64,000 nucleotides of DNA from Rhodoferax sp. (GCA_031291305.1 JARLJH010000058.1:186001-250000), one strand, 5' to 3'. Counted from the first letter of the stretch, positions 8,438 through 17,820 are shown. The notes: generated by a model not told the origin, from the letters alone. Translations and numbers: made by a program.

Positions 8438-9118
8438 ATGTCGACCCAAGCCATGTCTGCCGCCGCACCGCTGTGCAGCGTGCGCCGCTACAGCGGCGAA
8501 TACGCCAGCCACGCCCACGACCATGTGCAGATCATGTTTGCGCTGGATGGCCGCATGGACCTGGACGCGCAGGGGCACGCCGCCTTTGTCGACACCTCCT
8601 GCGGCATGGTGGTGCCAGCGGGGGTGACGCATGGCTTTCTGGCCCCGCGCCACACCCGCATGTTTGTGATGGACTTGCCGCCCCAGGCGGGCACCGACCG
8701 GCTCAAACGCTTTGCTGTCACCCCGGCAATTCGCCAACTGACGCACATGACAGACACCGCAAACGCCCTGGCGCAGTTGCTGGATGCACCCGACATTGCC
8801 ACGCGGCGTGGCATTGACCTGACCCGGCTCAACGACGCGCTGGATGCGGCCCTGCATGAGACCTGGACCACTGAGCGCATGGGGCGACTGTTTTACCTGA
8901 GCGCCCAGCGCTTTCACGCCAGGCTGCTGGAGCTGTGCGGGCAAACCCCGCAAGCCTATCTGCGCACCCGTCGGCTGGACCGAGCACAAGCGCTGCTGGT
9001 GATGGGTGTGCCGCTGGAAACCGCTGCGCTGCAAGTCGGCTACCGGTCTGCCAGCGCGCTGGGATTTGCGCTGAAGCGGGATCGGCAGTCTGGTGTGCGG
9101 TTGTTGCGGGGGAGGTGA
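8438..9118 (+). CDS. AraC family transcriptional regulator
   Basis: A 226-residue protein. The N-terminal part is a small cupin-like sensor ([15 protein letters not shown] ... [10 protein letters not shown], with the His-x-His and Pro-x-Gly-x-x-His pattern). The C-terminal ~90 residues form the double helix-turn-helix of AraC proteins ([24 protein letters not shown], quoted by FYLSAQRF and [16 protein letters not shown], then [15 protein letters not shown]). It is divergent from the MerR gene. Regulators of this type often sit beside DMT exporters; one lies 2 kb downstream beyond the ClC gene, so a link is only possible. Confidence 0.85.
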   Translation: MSTQAMSAAAPLCSVRRYSGEYASHAHDHVQIMFALDGRMDLDAQGHAAFVDTSCGMVVPAGVTHGFLAPRHTRMFVMDLPPQAGTDRLKRFAVTPAIRQLTHMTDTANALAQLLDAPDIATRRGIDLTRLNDALDAALHETWTTERMGRLFYLSAQRFHARLLELCGQTPQAYLRTRRLDRAQALLVMGVPLETAALQVGYRSASALGFALKRDRQSGVRLLRGR

Positions 9119-9252
9119 GTGATTACCAAGGGATTTTCCGCCTTCATCCCTCACACCACTATCCGCGGGGGAAACAGTTTCAAACTAATTGAGGACAATT
9201 GGAGTGTCCGCCCCTCCGTTGAAAGCCCTGAGCCGTTGTTACCTTTGTCCTT

Positions 9253-10992
9253 ATGAAACCTGTCGCTTCCGTGATCCTTGCCCTGCGTACACAGTTGCGG
9301 GAAGTTTTTCGTGTTTCTGACTGGCAAGTGTTGCTGCTGTGGTCGATCCCGGCGGGACTGCTGGGAGCACTGGCCACCGAGCTGTTTCGCTCGGCGCTGT
9401 TCAACCTGGAGCGGCTGGTTTTGGGAGACGGCGGCAGCTTGGTAGCCATCTCCGTCCACCTTCCCCCCTGGCTGCGGGTTCTGGTGCCTACCGTTGGTGG
9501 TTTGCTGGCTGGTGCTCTGTTGATGCTGGCTGTGGCGCGGGGCCGCACTGCGCGGCATGCAAAGACCGATTACATGGAAGCCACGGTTCTGGGTGACGGC
9601 CGCATACCGGTGCGTCTCAGCCTGATTCGCAGCAGCTCTTCATTGATCAGCATTGCCAGTGGTGGATCGATTGGGCGTGAAGGCTCCATGGTGCATCTGG
9701 CTGCGCTGTGTGCTTCTTTGCTCGGGCGGTTGCTGCATTTCCCGGCTGATCGGCTTCGCTTGCTGGTCGCCTGTGGTGCCGCTGCCGGGGTGACGGCGGC
9801 CTACAGTGCGCCAATTGCGGGTGCTTTTTTTGTTGCAGAAGTCGTGTTGGGATCGATGGCCATGGAGAGCTTGGGGCCCATCATGGTTGCCTCGGTGGTC
9901 GCCAATATCACGATGCGCGAATTTCCTGGTTATCAAGCGCCGTATGTGATGCCGTCTTTTCCGGCAGTGTCCGGCGTAGAAGTGTTGCTGTTTGCCGTAT
10001 TGGGACTGGCCATCGGCGCCGCATCGTCAACGTTTTTGCGCGGGCTGAGTTCAAGCCGCCGACTTTTTGACCAACTGGCGTTGCCGTTGCCGCTGCGTTT
10101 GGGTTTGGGCGGTCTGGTGGTCGGACTGATCTCGCTTTGGCGGCCCGAGGTCTGGGGCAATGGGTACAGCGTGGTGAATTCGGTCCTGCATTCACCCTGG
10201 TCGATCTCGGTCCTGCTTCTGGTGATGGCAGCCAAGGCCATAGCTACCTTGTCCACCGTAGGCTCAGGAGCCATTGGTGGTGTGTTTACGCCAGCGCTGT
10301 TTTTTGGTTGCTTGATGGGCGATCTGTTTGGTCAGGCCGTCCAACTGCTGTGGCCTCATGCCACCTCAGCGCCGTTTGCCTATGCCATTGTCGGCATGGG
10401 CGCGTTCCTGGCTGGGGCGACGCAGGCACCGATCATGGCCATCCTGATGATCTTTGAGATGACCCTCAGCTACGAGATCATGCTGCCCCTGATGACCGCC
10501 TGCGTCGTGGCATATTTTGTGGCCCGATCGGCCAACGCGGGTTCGATGTATGACATCACCCTGTTTCGCATGGCCAAGCGAGACGAACAGCTTCGTCTGC
10601 GCACTTTGCATATGCGCGACCTGATGCAACCGGCACTGACCGTTGTACAACCGGATACGGGGCTGGAAGAGATGAGCCATTTGTTTCTGCAGTACCCAGT
10701 CAAATATCTATATGTCACCGACGTGCAGGGCTGTTTTCTTGGGGTGGTTCCGCTGGCAAAAGTCAGCGCAGCCAACGGCACGCGCGACTTGGCTCAAGCC
10801 CGCGCGGCTGAACTGATGGTGGACGACATCTCACCGTTGACCTCGGACATGACACTGACACAAGCGCTGCAACATTTCATCGAACACCACGGTGAACGCT
10901 TGCCGGTGATCGACAGCTTGGCCTCGCCGGTATTGCTAGGCGTTGTCAACAAGAGCACCTTGCTGGCCACCTACGTCCAACTCAGCGAGTAG
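9253..10992 (+). CDS. ClC-type chloride channel/transporter with CBS domains
   Basis: A 579-residue membrane protein. ClC selectivity motifs are present: GGSIGREGSM (residues ~133-142, with the gating Glu in GREG) and GSGAIGGVFTPAL. A Glu in FFVAEVVLG is at the position of the internal proton glutamate, which favours Cl-/H+ exchange over a passive channel. Two C-terminal CBS motifs (MRDLMQPALTVV and LMVDDISPLTSD regions) form a cytoplasmic pair that may sense nucleotides. The likely role is acid or ionic homeostasis; no operon partner is evident. Confidence 0.92.
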   Translation: MKPVASVILALRTQLREVFRVSDWQVLLLWSIPAGLLGALATELFRSALFNLERLVLGDGGSLVAISVHLPPWLRVLVPTVGGLLAGALLMLAVARGRTARHAKTDYMEATVLGDGRIPVRLSLIRSSSSLISIASGGSIGREGSMVHLAALCASLLGRLLHFPADRLRLLVACGAAAGVTAAYSAPIAGAFFVAEVVLGSMAMESLGPIMVASVVANITMREFPGYQAPYVMPSFPAVSGVEVLLFAVLGLAIGAASSTFLRGLSSSRRLFDQLALPLPLRLGLGGLVVGLISLWRPEVWGNGYSVVNSVLHSPWSISVLLLVMAAKAIATLSTVGSGAIGGVFTPALFFGCLMGDLFGQAVQLLWPHATSAPFAYAIVGMGAFLAGATQAPIMAILMIFEMTLSYEIMLPLMTACVVAYFVARSANAGSMYDITLFRMAKRDEQLRLRTLHMRDLMQPALTVVQPDTGLEEMSHLFLQYPVKYLYVTDVQGCFLGVVPLAKVSAANGTRDLAQARAAELMVDDISPLTSDMTLTQALQHFIEHHGERLPVIDSLASPVLLGVVNKSTLLATYVQLSE

Positions 10993-11112
10993 ACGATATG
11001 GGGCACCTTGACGAAGTCCGTGAACACGGTCGTCGCCAAGCCGCATCCACCGCCCATTCAAGGTCAAGAGTTTCTCGATAGTTGGCATGCTCACCCACGT
11101 GATCATTCCCCC

Positions 11113-12066
11113 ATGAAACACACACTGATGACATCCGCCGCCATGGCGCTGGCGGCGGCGGCACTTTGGGGCACCACGGGCACGGCGCAGCATTTCGCAC
11201 CGGCTGCCACGTCGGCCTATTGGGTCGGGGCGTTGCGCCTGCTGGTGGCCAGCGGCTTTTTTGCCGTGTTTGTGGCGTGGCAGCAGCGTGGCCATGGGTT
11301 TGCCAGCGTACAGCTACGCGCTGTGGCCGGATGGATTGCGGTGGCGGGCGGCTGCATGGCTGCCTACAACCTGACGTTTTTTGCGGGGGTCAAAGCCACG
11401 GGTGTAGCCACCGGCACGGCGCTGGCCATTGGCAGTGGGCCGATCTGGGCCGGGGTATTACAAACCGTGGTGTCGCGCACGCCACCACCTGCCGCGTGGT
11501 GGTTGGGCACGCTGCTGGCGATTGCCGGGGCGGTGTTGCTGGTGTCTGGCAACAGCACGGGCCAGCCGATTGACCCGCTGGGCGTGGTGCTGTGTCTGCT
11601 GGCGGGGTTGTCTTATGCCACTTACACACTCATCAGCAAGAAGCTGGTGGCGCAGGTGGCGCCCGCAGTCATCACACTGTGGACCTTCACCGTGGCGGCG
11701 GCCATTGCGGTGCCGGTGGCAGCTTTGGTGTCTGGCCCGTTCAGCTCCAATGAGGCAGGCTGGGTGGTGGTGAGTTACCTGGGGCTGGTGACCACGGGGG
11801 TGGCCTATCTGCTGTTCAGCCAGGCGCTGCGGCATTTGTCAGGTGCTACCGGCGTGACGCTGGCCCTGGCCGAACCCGCCACTGCGTTTGTGCTGGCGAT
11901 TGTGGTGGTGGGTGAGCGCCCGCAGTGGGGCGCTTTTGTGGGCCTTGGCTTGCTGCTGACTGGTTTGGGTTTTGTCCTGTGGACGGAGTCCAGAGGCAGT
12001 CAACGCAGCATTGAGCTGGATGACGATGCCCCGGCTGGCACCCGCGCGACCGGCTGCGGGTCGTGA
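11113..12066 (+). CDS. DMT-superfamily (EamA) transporter
   Basis: A 317-residue inner-membrane protein of ten predicted helices in two EamA repeats, beginning at the ATG at 11113 (MKHTLMTSAA). The in-frame TTG at 11008 would add a hydrophilic leader and is disfavoured. Signature segments are ALWGTTGTAQH at the first helix, ATGVATGTALAIGSGPIWAG in repeat one and LGLVTTGVAYLLFSQALRHL in repeat two. EamA proteins export amino acids or metabolites; the substrate is not predictable here. It converges with the dehydrogenase gene. Confidence 0.88.
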   Translation: MKHTLMTSAAMALAAAALWGTTGTAQHFAPAATSAYWVGALRLLVASGFFAVFVAWQQRGHGFASVQLRAVAGWIAVAGGCMAAYNLTFFAGVKATGVATGTALAIGSGPIWAGVLQTVVSRTPPPAAWWLGTLLAIAGAVLLVSGNSTGQPIDPLGVVLCLLAGLSYATYTLISKKLVAQVAPAVITLWTFTVAAAIAVPVAALVSGPFSSNEAGWVVVSYLGLVTTGVAYLLFSQALRHLSGATGVTLALAEPATAFVLAIVVVGERPQWGAFVGLGLLLTGLGFVLWTESRGSQRSIELDDDAPAGTRATGCGS

Positions 12067-12109
12067 AATGAAAGGGTGCCAGAGCTTTGAGCGCCGATGA
12101 ATGCGGCGC

Positions 12110-13168
12110 TTATTCCGGACTAACGAGGATCTTGATGTGGGCGTCTTTGTTACGCAGCAGTTCCTCAAAGCCCTTGTCAACGATGTCATCCAACTTGATC
12201 CGCCCGGTAATCATGGGTTCGGCCTTGAGCTGGCCGCTGGCCAGTAGCTTGGCCACACCGGCAAAGTCGGCAATGGTGTAGGCCAGGGTCCCAATGACCA
12301 CCTTGTCAGTCGCGCTCAGGCTGAAAAAGTTGAACGCACTGGGCTCTTCGAAAATACCGACGATCACGGCCCGGCCACAGTTGCGGATGACTTCAACGGC
12401 AAGAGGACCGGTGAGTTTGTTGCCGATGCATTCAAAAGACACATCAGCGCCAGAACCGTTGGTCAGCTTCTTGATCTCGGCCACGACATCGCATTCCTTG
12501 GGGTCCAGAACCACGTCGGCACCACACTCCTTGGCCAACTTCTTGCGCGCGGCGGACATCTCCACCACAATCACCTGGGCAGCACCCGCTGCCTTGGCGC
12601 ACATCAGCGTACCCAGGCCGATGGTGCCCGCCCCCAACACCACAGCCGTTTCGCCCAGAATAGTGCCAGCCATGCGCACCGCCTTGAAGCCAGTGGCCAA
12701 CGGCTCAATCAAGGCTGCCGCCTGAGGATTAAAGTTGGCGGGCAGCACATAGCAGAGTTCGGCGGGCACATTGACGTACGGGGCAAAAGCGCCGTCGGCC
12801 ATGAGGCCGGTGAACGCCAGTTTCTCGCAGACGTTGTAGTGGCCGCTGCGGCAGGCGGCACATTCACCGCAATGCTGACAGGCATCAGGCGCCACCAGAT
12901 CACCCACCCGCACGGAATGGACGCCAGCGCCAACTTCGACCACCGTACCCGAGAATTCGTGCCCGAGCGTGAGCGGGGCTTGCCGCCCGGTCAAAGGATG
13001 CGGCTTGGTGGGAATGAAGATCGGTCCAGCCACGTATTCATGCAGGTCCGATCCGCAGATGCCGCACCAGGTGACCTTGATCTTGACTTCTCCGGCCTTG
13101 GGCGCCCCCGGCTCGGGGATGTTCTCCACGCGGATATCTTTTTGCCCATACCATTTTGCTGCTTTCAT
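12110..13168 (-). CDS. Zinc-dependent (R,R)-butanediol dehydrogenase-type alcohol dehydrogenase
   Basis: A 352-residue medium-chain dehydrogenase from the ATG at 13168 (MKAAKWYGQKDIRVE). Catalytic zinc ligands are seen in WCGICGSDLHEY and TLGHEFSG; the structural zinc site is the four-cysteine cluster CQHCGECAACRSGHYNVC; the NAD-binding Rossmann motif is VLGAGTIGLGTL. The insert GPIFIPTKPHPLTG after DLHEY is characteristic of 2,3-butanediol/acetoin dehydrogenases of the Bdh type. It would interconvert acetoin and butanediol with NAD. The 251-base gap upstream (13169-13419) contains no other gene that I can support. Confidence 0.85.
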   Translation of the reverse strand: MKAAKWYGQKDIRVENIPEPGAPKAGEVKIKVTWCGICGSDLHEYVAGPIFIPTKPHPLTGRQAPLTLGHEFSGTVVEVGAGVHSVRVGDLVAPDACQHCGECAACRSGHYNVCEKLAFTGLMADGAFAPYVNVPAELCYVLPANFNPQAAALIEPLATGFKAVRMAGTILGETAVVLGAGTIGLGTLMCAKAAGAAQVIVVEMSAARKKLAKECGADVVLDPKECDVVAEIKKLTNGSGADVSFECIGNKLTGPLAVEVIRNCGRAVIVGIFEEPSAFNFFSLSATDKVVIGTLAYTIADFAGVAKLLASGQLKAEPMITGRIKLDDIVDKGFEELLRNKDAHIKILVSPE

Positions 13169-13419
13169 GATGTCAGTTCCTTTGTAGCTAGTTGCGAAAG
13201 AGGACGTATCGACACATTCAGACTCTTCGCCTTTTGACGATGTCACAAAGACGGGGAGGTGTGTGTAAGTTTCACGAAAGGAAGTATCGTGCTTCGAAGC
13301 AAGCATTGAATTGACGTTGCGCAAACCCATGAGACATTGACACCCCTTGAGCCGCTGATCGAACTCGCCGCGACACACGGCCGGGTTCGCCATGGGGGAG
13401 TCAGTTCAACGCCAGACGC

Positions 13420-14478
13420 TCAAAAGCAGGCGGCACGCTGCAAACGGTCACGCACGCCATCCCACAGCGGGTCATCGGGCAAGGTTTCGATCCAGATCAG
13501 TTTGACGCCTTGCGCATCAAAGTCGCGCAGCGTTGCAAACAACTCTTGCGCGGTGCTGGCGGCATCGGCGGGCATGCGCCGGTACAGCACATGCGGGGAG
13601 GCTTTTTTGAACGAGACCCGGCTGTAGAGGGCGATGCTCGGGCGGATATCTGCGTTGCTTGAGTCTTTACCCAACAGCTTCACTGCGGTCTGCAGGGCCT
13701 CGGCCGTCATCAACCGAACCGTGGCCTGTGGCGCGTAGTGAGACTCAAGGGTCCCAGAGGCTTTGGGGGCAGGTAAATCGGCGCCCTGCAGCTCGTCTTT
13801 TGAGAGCACTCTTACCCCGCAAGCGGCCTGCACCTGGGCTGGGGTAATGGCGCCGGGGCGCAGCAGCACCGGCTGGCCACGGGTGCAGTCGATGATGGTG
13901 GACTCGATGCCCACGCTGCACGCGCCGCCGTCCAGAATCAGCAGGTCGCCACCAAACTCGCCCTGCACATGCGCCGCCGTGGTCGGGCTGACGCGGCCAA
14001 ACTGGTTGGCACTGGGTGCAGCCACACCCCACACACGCACGCCCCCGGATGGCTGTGCCGGGTTTGTCAGTGTCGGCCCGGCGTCCAAGAGATTCTTCAA
14101 CAGCGCTTGCGCCACCGGGTGCGACGGACAACGTAAGCCGATGGTCGGGTTGCCGCCAGCGGCGGCGTTGGCCACGCCAGAGCAACGCGGCAGGATCAGC
14201 GTCAGTGGGCCGGGCCAGAAAGCCGTCATCAATGCACGCGCAAAGTCCGGGATGTCGGTCGCGTAATGGTCCACGGCTGACGCGTCTGCCACATGCACGA
14301 TCAACGGGTGATCGGCCGGGCGGCCTTTCGCCGTAAAAATCTGCGCCACCGCTGAATCGTTGTCGACATCGGCCGCCAGGCCATAGACCGTCTCAGTTGG
14401 TAAGCCTAATAGCCTTCCAGCCCTTATGCAGTCTGCACCAGCAGCTATTGAATGTGCATCACTGCCTGGCAAGATCAC
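13420..14478 (-). CDS. Threonylcarbamoyl-AMP synthase, Sua5 type
   Basis: A 352-residue enzyme making threonylcarbamoyl-AMP from Thr, bicarbonate and ATP for the t6A37 modification of tRNA. The YrdC domain fills the first ~200 residues (LPTETVYGLAADVDND, KGRPADHPLIVH, GLRCPSHP, VGIESTIIDC). The presence of the additional C-terminal Sua5 domain separates it from short TsaC. Codons 6-25 (SDAHSIAAGADCIRAGRLL) are encoded by a stretch closely resembling the dispersed AT-rich repeat, yet they align with the conserved first helix of the domain. It follows purK in the same direction after 28 bases. Confidence 0.92.
   Translation of the reverse strand: MILPGSDAHSIAAGADCIRAGRLLGLPTETVYGLAADVDNDSAVAQIFTAKGRPADHPLIVHVADASAVDHYATDIPDFARALMTAFWPGPLTLILPRCSGVANAAAGGNPTIGLRCPSHPVAQALLKNLLDAGPTLTNPAQPSGGVRVWGVAAPSANQFGRVSPTTAAHVQGEFGGDLLILDGGACSVGIESTIIDCTRGQPVLLRPGAITPAQVQAACGVRVLSKDELQGADLPAPKASGTLESHYAPQATVRLMTAEALQTAVKLLGKDSSNADIRPSIALYSRVSFKKASPHVLYRRMPADAASTAQELFATLRDFDAQGVKLIWIETLPDDPLWDGVRDRLQRAACF
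14401..14453 (+). repeat. Dispersed repeat-like patch inside the Sua5 gene
   Basis: The plus strand reads TAGCCTTCCAGCCCTTATG, then CACCAGCAGCTATTGAA, matching both arms of the intergenic repeat. It lies antisense within the first codons of the Sua5 gene and keeps the reading frame. Confidence 0.55.
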
Positions 14479-14506
14479 AGATGCACCTGATTCCGTAGGA
14501 AGGGAT

Positions 14507-15712
14507 TCAAAACGCTTCGATGCCTAGCAAGCGGGAGGCCTGCAGCGCGGTGGCGTTGGCCTCGTCTGCCGTGGCGGCGGTCACTGTCAGGTGACCCATC
14601 TTGCGGCCTTTGTTGGCACTGAGCTTGCCGTACAGGTGCAAATGCACGCCCGGCAGTGCCAACACTTTGTCCCAGCACGGCGTCACGCCATCCACCCACA
14701 AGTCGCCCAGCAGATTGAGCATGACAGCGGCGCTGTGCTGGCGCGGCTGCACCAGCGGCAAGCCGGTGAGGGTGCGCACCTGCAGGTCAAACTGAGACTG
14801 GTCACAGGCATCCAGCGTGTAGTGGCCGCTGTTGTGCGGGCGCGGGGCCATCTCGTTGACGACCAGAGGCCCCAGTGCGGCACGCTCGGGCGAGCCTTCG
14901 GCCAGCACAAAGAATTCGACGCACAGCACGCCCACGTAGTGCAACTCATTAGCTATTTCTTTTGAAGCTGCTACCGCTTGATTTGCCTGGGCTAGAGGCA
15001 TATTTCCTTCATAAGCCTGGGTCACAGCCAAAATGCCCTGCCGATGCAGATTGAGCTGCGGCGCGAAGTGAACGCAGACGCCGTTCCAGCCGCGTGCCAC
15101 GATCACCGAGCACTCTGCTGCCAGCGGTAGCATTTTTTCCAGCACGCAGGGCACGTTTTTCAGCACTTCCCATGCGGCAGCTAACTCTTCACGGGTGCGC
15201 ACGCGCACTTGCCCTTTACCGTCGTAACCCAGCCGCGCGGTTTTCAGGATGCCGGGCAGCAGGTTGTCGGTCACGCTGGCCAGGTCTGCCGCGCTTTCGA
15301 TCACCGCATAGGGTGCGACCGGCACGCCGCTGCGCGCCAAGTGGGCTTTCTCCTTGATGCGGTCCTGCGCGATAGCCACCGCGTCAGCACTGGGTGCGGT
15401 GGGCCGGGCAGCGCCCAGGGTGACCAGCGCACCGGCGGGCACGTTCTCGAACTCGGTGGTCACGGCGGCACAGCGCTGCATCAGTTGCACCAACCCTTGG
15501 TCGTCAAGGTAGCCGGTTTGGATGTGGTAGTGGCTGACCAGCCCGGCCGGGCTGATGACATCGGGGTCCAGCACCACGGTGAAGTAGCCCATGGCCTGCG
15601 CGGCATGCACAAACATGCGCCCGAGCTGACCGCCGCCCATCACGCCCAGCGTGGTGGGCTGGCCGTCACCGTTGGCGCCGGTGGCGCCCGGCAGCAAAAT
15701 GGGGCCGCTCAT
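14507..15712 (-). CDS. purK: 5-(carboxyamino)imidazole ribonucleotide synthase
   Basis: A 401-residue ATP-grasp enzyme of de novo purine synthesis that carboxylates AIR with bicarbonate and ATP. The N-terminal motif [12 protein letters not shown] is diagnostic. ATP-grasp elements include [14 protein letters not shown] and the metal-binding region [19 protein letters not shown]. It overlaps purE by four bases (ATGA), and together they convert AIR to CAIR. A patch at residues ~237-255 is encoded by the AT-rich dispersed repeat without changing the protein length expected for the family. Confidence 0.96.
   Translation of the reverse strand: MSGPILLPGATGANGDGQPTTLGVMGGGQLGRMFVHAAQAMGYFTVVLDPDVISPAGLVSHYHIQTGYLDDQGLVQLMQRCAAVTTEFENVPAGALVTLGAARPTAPSADAVAIAQDRIKEKAHLARSGVPVAPYAVIESAADLASVTDNLLPGILKTARLGYDGKGQVRVRTREELAAAWEVLKNVPCVLEKMLPLAAECSVIVARGWNGVCVHFAPQLNLHRQGILAVTQAYEGNMPLAQANQAVAASKEIANELHYVGVLCVEFFVLAEGSPERAALGPLVVNEMAPRPHNSGHYTLDACDQSQFDLQVRTLTGLPLVQPRQHSAAVMLNLLGDLWVDGVTPCWDKVLALPGVHLHLYGKLSANKGRKMGHLTVTAATADEANATALQASRLLGIEAF
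14948..15003 (-). repeat. Dispersed repeat-like patch inside purK
   Basis: On the coding strand it reads TGCCTCTAGCCCAGGC, then CAAGCGGTAGCAGCTTC and AAATAGC, i.e. both arms of the repeat in order. It is markedly more AT-rich than the flanking purK sequence. The encoded residues fall in a variable helix of PurK, and the frame is intact. Confidence 0.62.
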
Positions 15713-16203
15713 AGCACCGGGGGCAGCGTCATGTCACGTGCCATCTGGGTTTGCTCGGCACGGAAGTCTTCCAAGCGGGCGCGCAATACGATGTCGTTGT
15801 TGGCCAGCATGGCCACCGCAAACAGCGCGGCGTTGGCCGCACCCGAGGCGCCAATGGCAAAGGTCGCCACCGGAATGCCCTTGGGCATCTGCACAATGCT
15901 GTGCAACGAGTCCACCCCGCTCAGGTGGCGCGAGGCCACCGGCACTCCCAGCACCGGCACCGTGGTCTTGGCCGCCAGCATGCCTGGCAAGTGCGCCGCA
16001 CCACCGGCCCCGGCAATGATCGCTTTCAGCCCCCGTCCGACGGCTGATGCAGCGTAGGCAAACATGTCATCTGGCATTCTGTGGGCCGACACCACGCGGT
16101 ATTCGTGCGCTATGCCGAACTGTTGGAGAATATGGACTGCGTGTTGCATGGTGTCCCAGTCCGAACTGGAACCCATGAGCACACCGATTTGGATATTTTT
16201 CAT
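15709..16203 (-). CDS. purE: 5-(carboxyamino)imidazole ribonucleotide mutase
   Basis: A 164-residue class I PurE that shifts the carboxylate of N5-CAIR to give CAIR. Active-site signatures are [13 protein letters not shown] near the N-terminus, SAHRMPD (catalytic His), [11 protein letters not shown] and [14 protein letters not shown]. The length is normal. It overlaps purK by four bases, so the pair is an operon. The divergent CnoX gene starts only 49 bases away, so both promoters are packed into that gap or overlap coding sequence. Confidence 0.97.
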   Translation of the reverse strand: MKNIQIGVLMGSSSDWDTMQHAVHILQQFGIAHEYRVVSAHRMPDDMFAYAASAVGRGLKAIIAGAGGAAHLPGMLAAKTTVPVLGVPVASRHLSGVDSLHSIVQMPKGIPVATFAIGASGAANAALFAVAMLANNDIVLRARLEDFRAEQTQMARDMTLPPVL

Positions 16204-16252
16204 AGCCGAATTTTACGTTTGCCCCCGATCAACCCCGAGCCCCTCCACTGCC

Positions 16253-17209
16253 ATGATTGAAATTACCCTGCAAAACTTCGAGACCGAGGTGATTGCCGCC
16301 TCGATGACCCAGCCGATCCTGATCGATTTCTGGGCACCCTGGTGCGGCCCGTGCAAGTCGCTGGGGCCGATCCTGGAGCAGCTGGAAGAAGCCTATCAAG
16401 GCCGGTTCACGCTGGCCAAGATCAATTCCGATGAAGAGCAGCAACTGGCCCAGGCCTTTGGCATCCGCAGCATTCCCACCTGCATTCTGATGAGCGGCGG
16501 CAAGCCGGTGGACGGCTTCACTGGGGCGCAAAGTGCTGGTCAGATCAAGGCATTTCTGGACAAGAACCTGCCCAGCGAGGGCGAGTTGATCGCCGAGGCC
16601 GAAGTCGACGAAGCCCAGTCTCTGCTACAGGCGGGTGACCCACAGGCCGCCCTGGAGAAACTGGCCGACGCATTGGCCGCCGATCCCGGCAATGACGACA
16701 CGCGTTATGACTACATCAAGCTGCTCATCAGCCTGGGCCAACTGGAAGAAGCCGGAGCCACCCTGGCGCCCAAGCTCAGCGAAATACCCCGTGCACTCAG
16801 GTTTGAGGCGCTTGGCCACTGGTTGAGTGCTATTATTTTTGCATCAAAGTCCCCTTATTCCACCTGGACTATTGGCCAATTTGATGAAAAAATTGCCAAA
16901 AACAAACGCGACTTCGACACGCGTTTTGCCAAAGCCCGCGTGCTGATGGCCGCAGGCGAATGGACCGCCGCCATGGATGAACTGCTGGAAATCATCATGC
17001 GCGACAAAAAGTGGGGCGACGAAGCCCCGCGCAAGGCCATGGTGGCCATCATGGAACTGCTGACCCCGCCCAAATCAAAAACCGCCGCCCCGGTGCCAGG
17101 TCAAACCGCAGGTGGTATCGAGGTGATGGGCAAGGCCGCTGCACCCGAAGATCCGCAAGCGGCGCTGGTATCCACCTACCGTCGCCGTCTGAGCATGATG
17201 CTCAACTGA
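16253..17209 (+). CDS. cnoX: CnoX/YbbN-like thioredoxin-TPR co-chaperone
   Basis: A 318-residue protein starting at the ATG at 16253 (MIEITLQNF). An N-terminal thioredoxin domain has an intact redox site FWAPWCGPCK (Cys31, Cys34). The C-terminal half contains helical TPR-like repeats (EAQSLLQAGDPQAALEKLADAL, quoted by EAQSLLQAGD; then FAKARVLMAAGEWTAAMDELLEII), the CnoX architecture. In E. coli CnoX one cysteine of the site is missing, whereas both are present here, so real oxidoreductase activity is plausible. Residues ~192-211 are encoded by an AT-rich repeat-like patch. Confidence 0.88.
   Translation: MIEITLQNFETEVIAASMTQPILIDFWAPWCGPCKSLGPILEQLEEAYQGRFTLAKINSDEEQQLAQAFGIRSIPTCILMSGGKPVDGFTGAQSAGQIKAFLDKNLPSEGELIAEAEVDEAQSLLQAGDPQAALEKLADALAADPGNDDTRYDYIKLLISLGQLEEAGATLAPKLSEIPRALRFEALGHWLSAIIFASKSPYSTWTIGQFDEKIAKNKRDFDTRFAKARVLMAAGEWTAAMDELLEIIMRDKKWGDEAPRKAMVAIMELLTPPKSKTAAPVPGQTAGGIEVMGKAAAPEDPQAALVSTYRRRLSMMLN
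16825..16883 (-). repeat. Dispersed repeat-like patch inside cnoX
   Basis: The plus strand reads AGTGCTATTATTTTTG, then CCCCTTATTCCACCTGGAC and TTGGCCAATTTGA, matching the reverse form of the repeat including its GGCCAATTT end. The frame is open through it (encoding SAIIFASKSPYSTWTIG). Confidence 0.6.
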
Positions 17210-17317
17210 CCCCCCAGCGCGGCAGGCGCGCCTTGTCTTGCTGACATTTTGTTACACACAGTTGTCGCGACCACCCGATAGAATGAATTCGGGTTTTTCA
17301 ATCCGAAAAGGGTAACT

Positions 17318-17803
17318 GTGGTGAATGCACTGCTTTCTGATGTCGACATCCCGCCATCGGCGGACACCTCTGACAACACCTTGGAGCATCTGCGTTCCTC
17401 GCTGGACTCGATCACCGACAACATGGCCGTTATCGACACAAACGGCATCATTGTCATGGTCAACGCCGCCTGGCAGCAGATGGCGCTGACCGACAACCCT
17501 CACGCCAATCGCGCGGCACACTATCTGGATGTTGGCAGCAACTACTTCGACGTGGCCTCGTGCTGCGACTCAGGTGACCAGACCGGTAAGGTCGCGCGGG
17601 GCATTCGTGACGTGCTGAGCGCCCGTATAGAGGCCTTCTGTCTGAGCTACCCGTGCCACACATCCGGGGATCAGCACTGGTTCACCATCACCGTCACGCC
17701 AGTGAAGTGGGAAGGGCAACGCGGCGCGCTGCTCACACGCACCGACACCACACCACGCCACCGGCTCCATCGAGGTTACCCCACCGCACCGCCTGGCGAT
17801 TAA
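17318..17803 (+). CDS. Stand-alone PAS-domain protein
   Basis: A 161-residue soluble protein with a GTG start at 17318, preceded by AAAAGGG. Residues 22-140 form one PAS domain: LRSSLDSITDNMAVIDTNGIIV (quoted by ITDNMAVIDTNGIIVMVN), the W of NAAWQQM, and a C-terminal WFTITVTPVKWEGQRGALL strand set. The domain resembles the N-terminal sensor of histidine kinases or cyclases, but no output domain follows. After LLTRTDTTPRH the sequence degenerates into a short Pro/Gly tail. It may be a remnant of a larger sensor or a free ligand-binding module. Confidence 0.65.
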   Translation: MVNALLSDVDIPPSADTSDNTLEHLRSSLDSITDNMAVIDTNGIIVMVNAAWQQMALTDNPHANRAAHYLDVGSNYFDVASCCDSGDQTGKVARGIRDVLSARIEAFCLSYPCHTSGDQHWFTITVTPVKWEGQRGALLTRTDTTPRHRLHRGYPTAPPGD

Positions 17804-17820
17804 CAGCAACTCACACGCGA

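Noticed and set aside
12090-12110. Hairpin AGCGCCG / CGGCGCT at the end of the butanediol dehydrogenase gene as a terminator
   Set aside because: It overlaps the stop codon and has no T-run on either strand.
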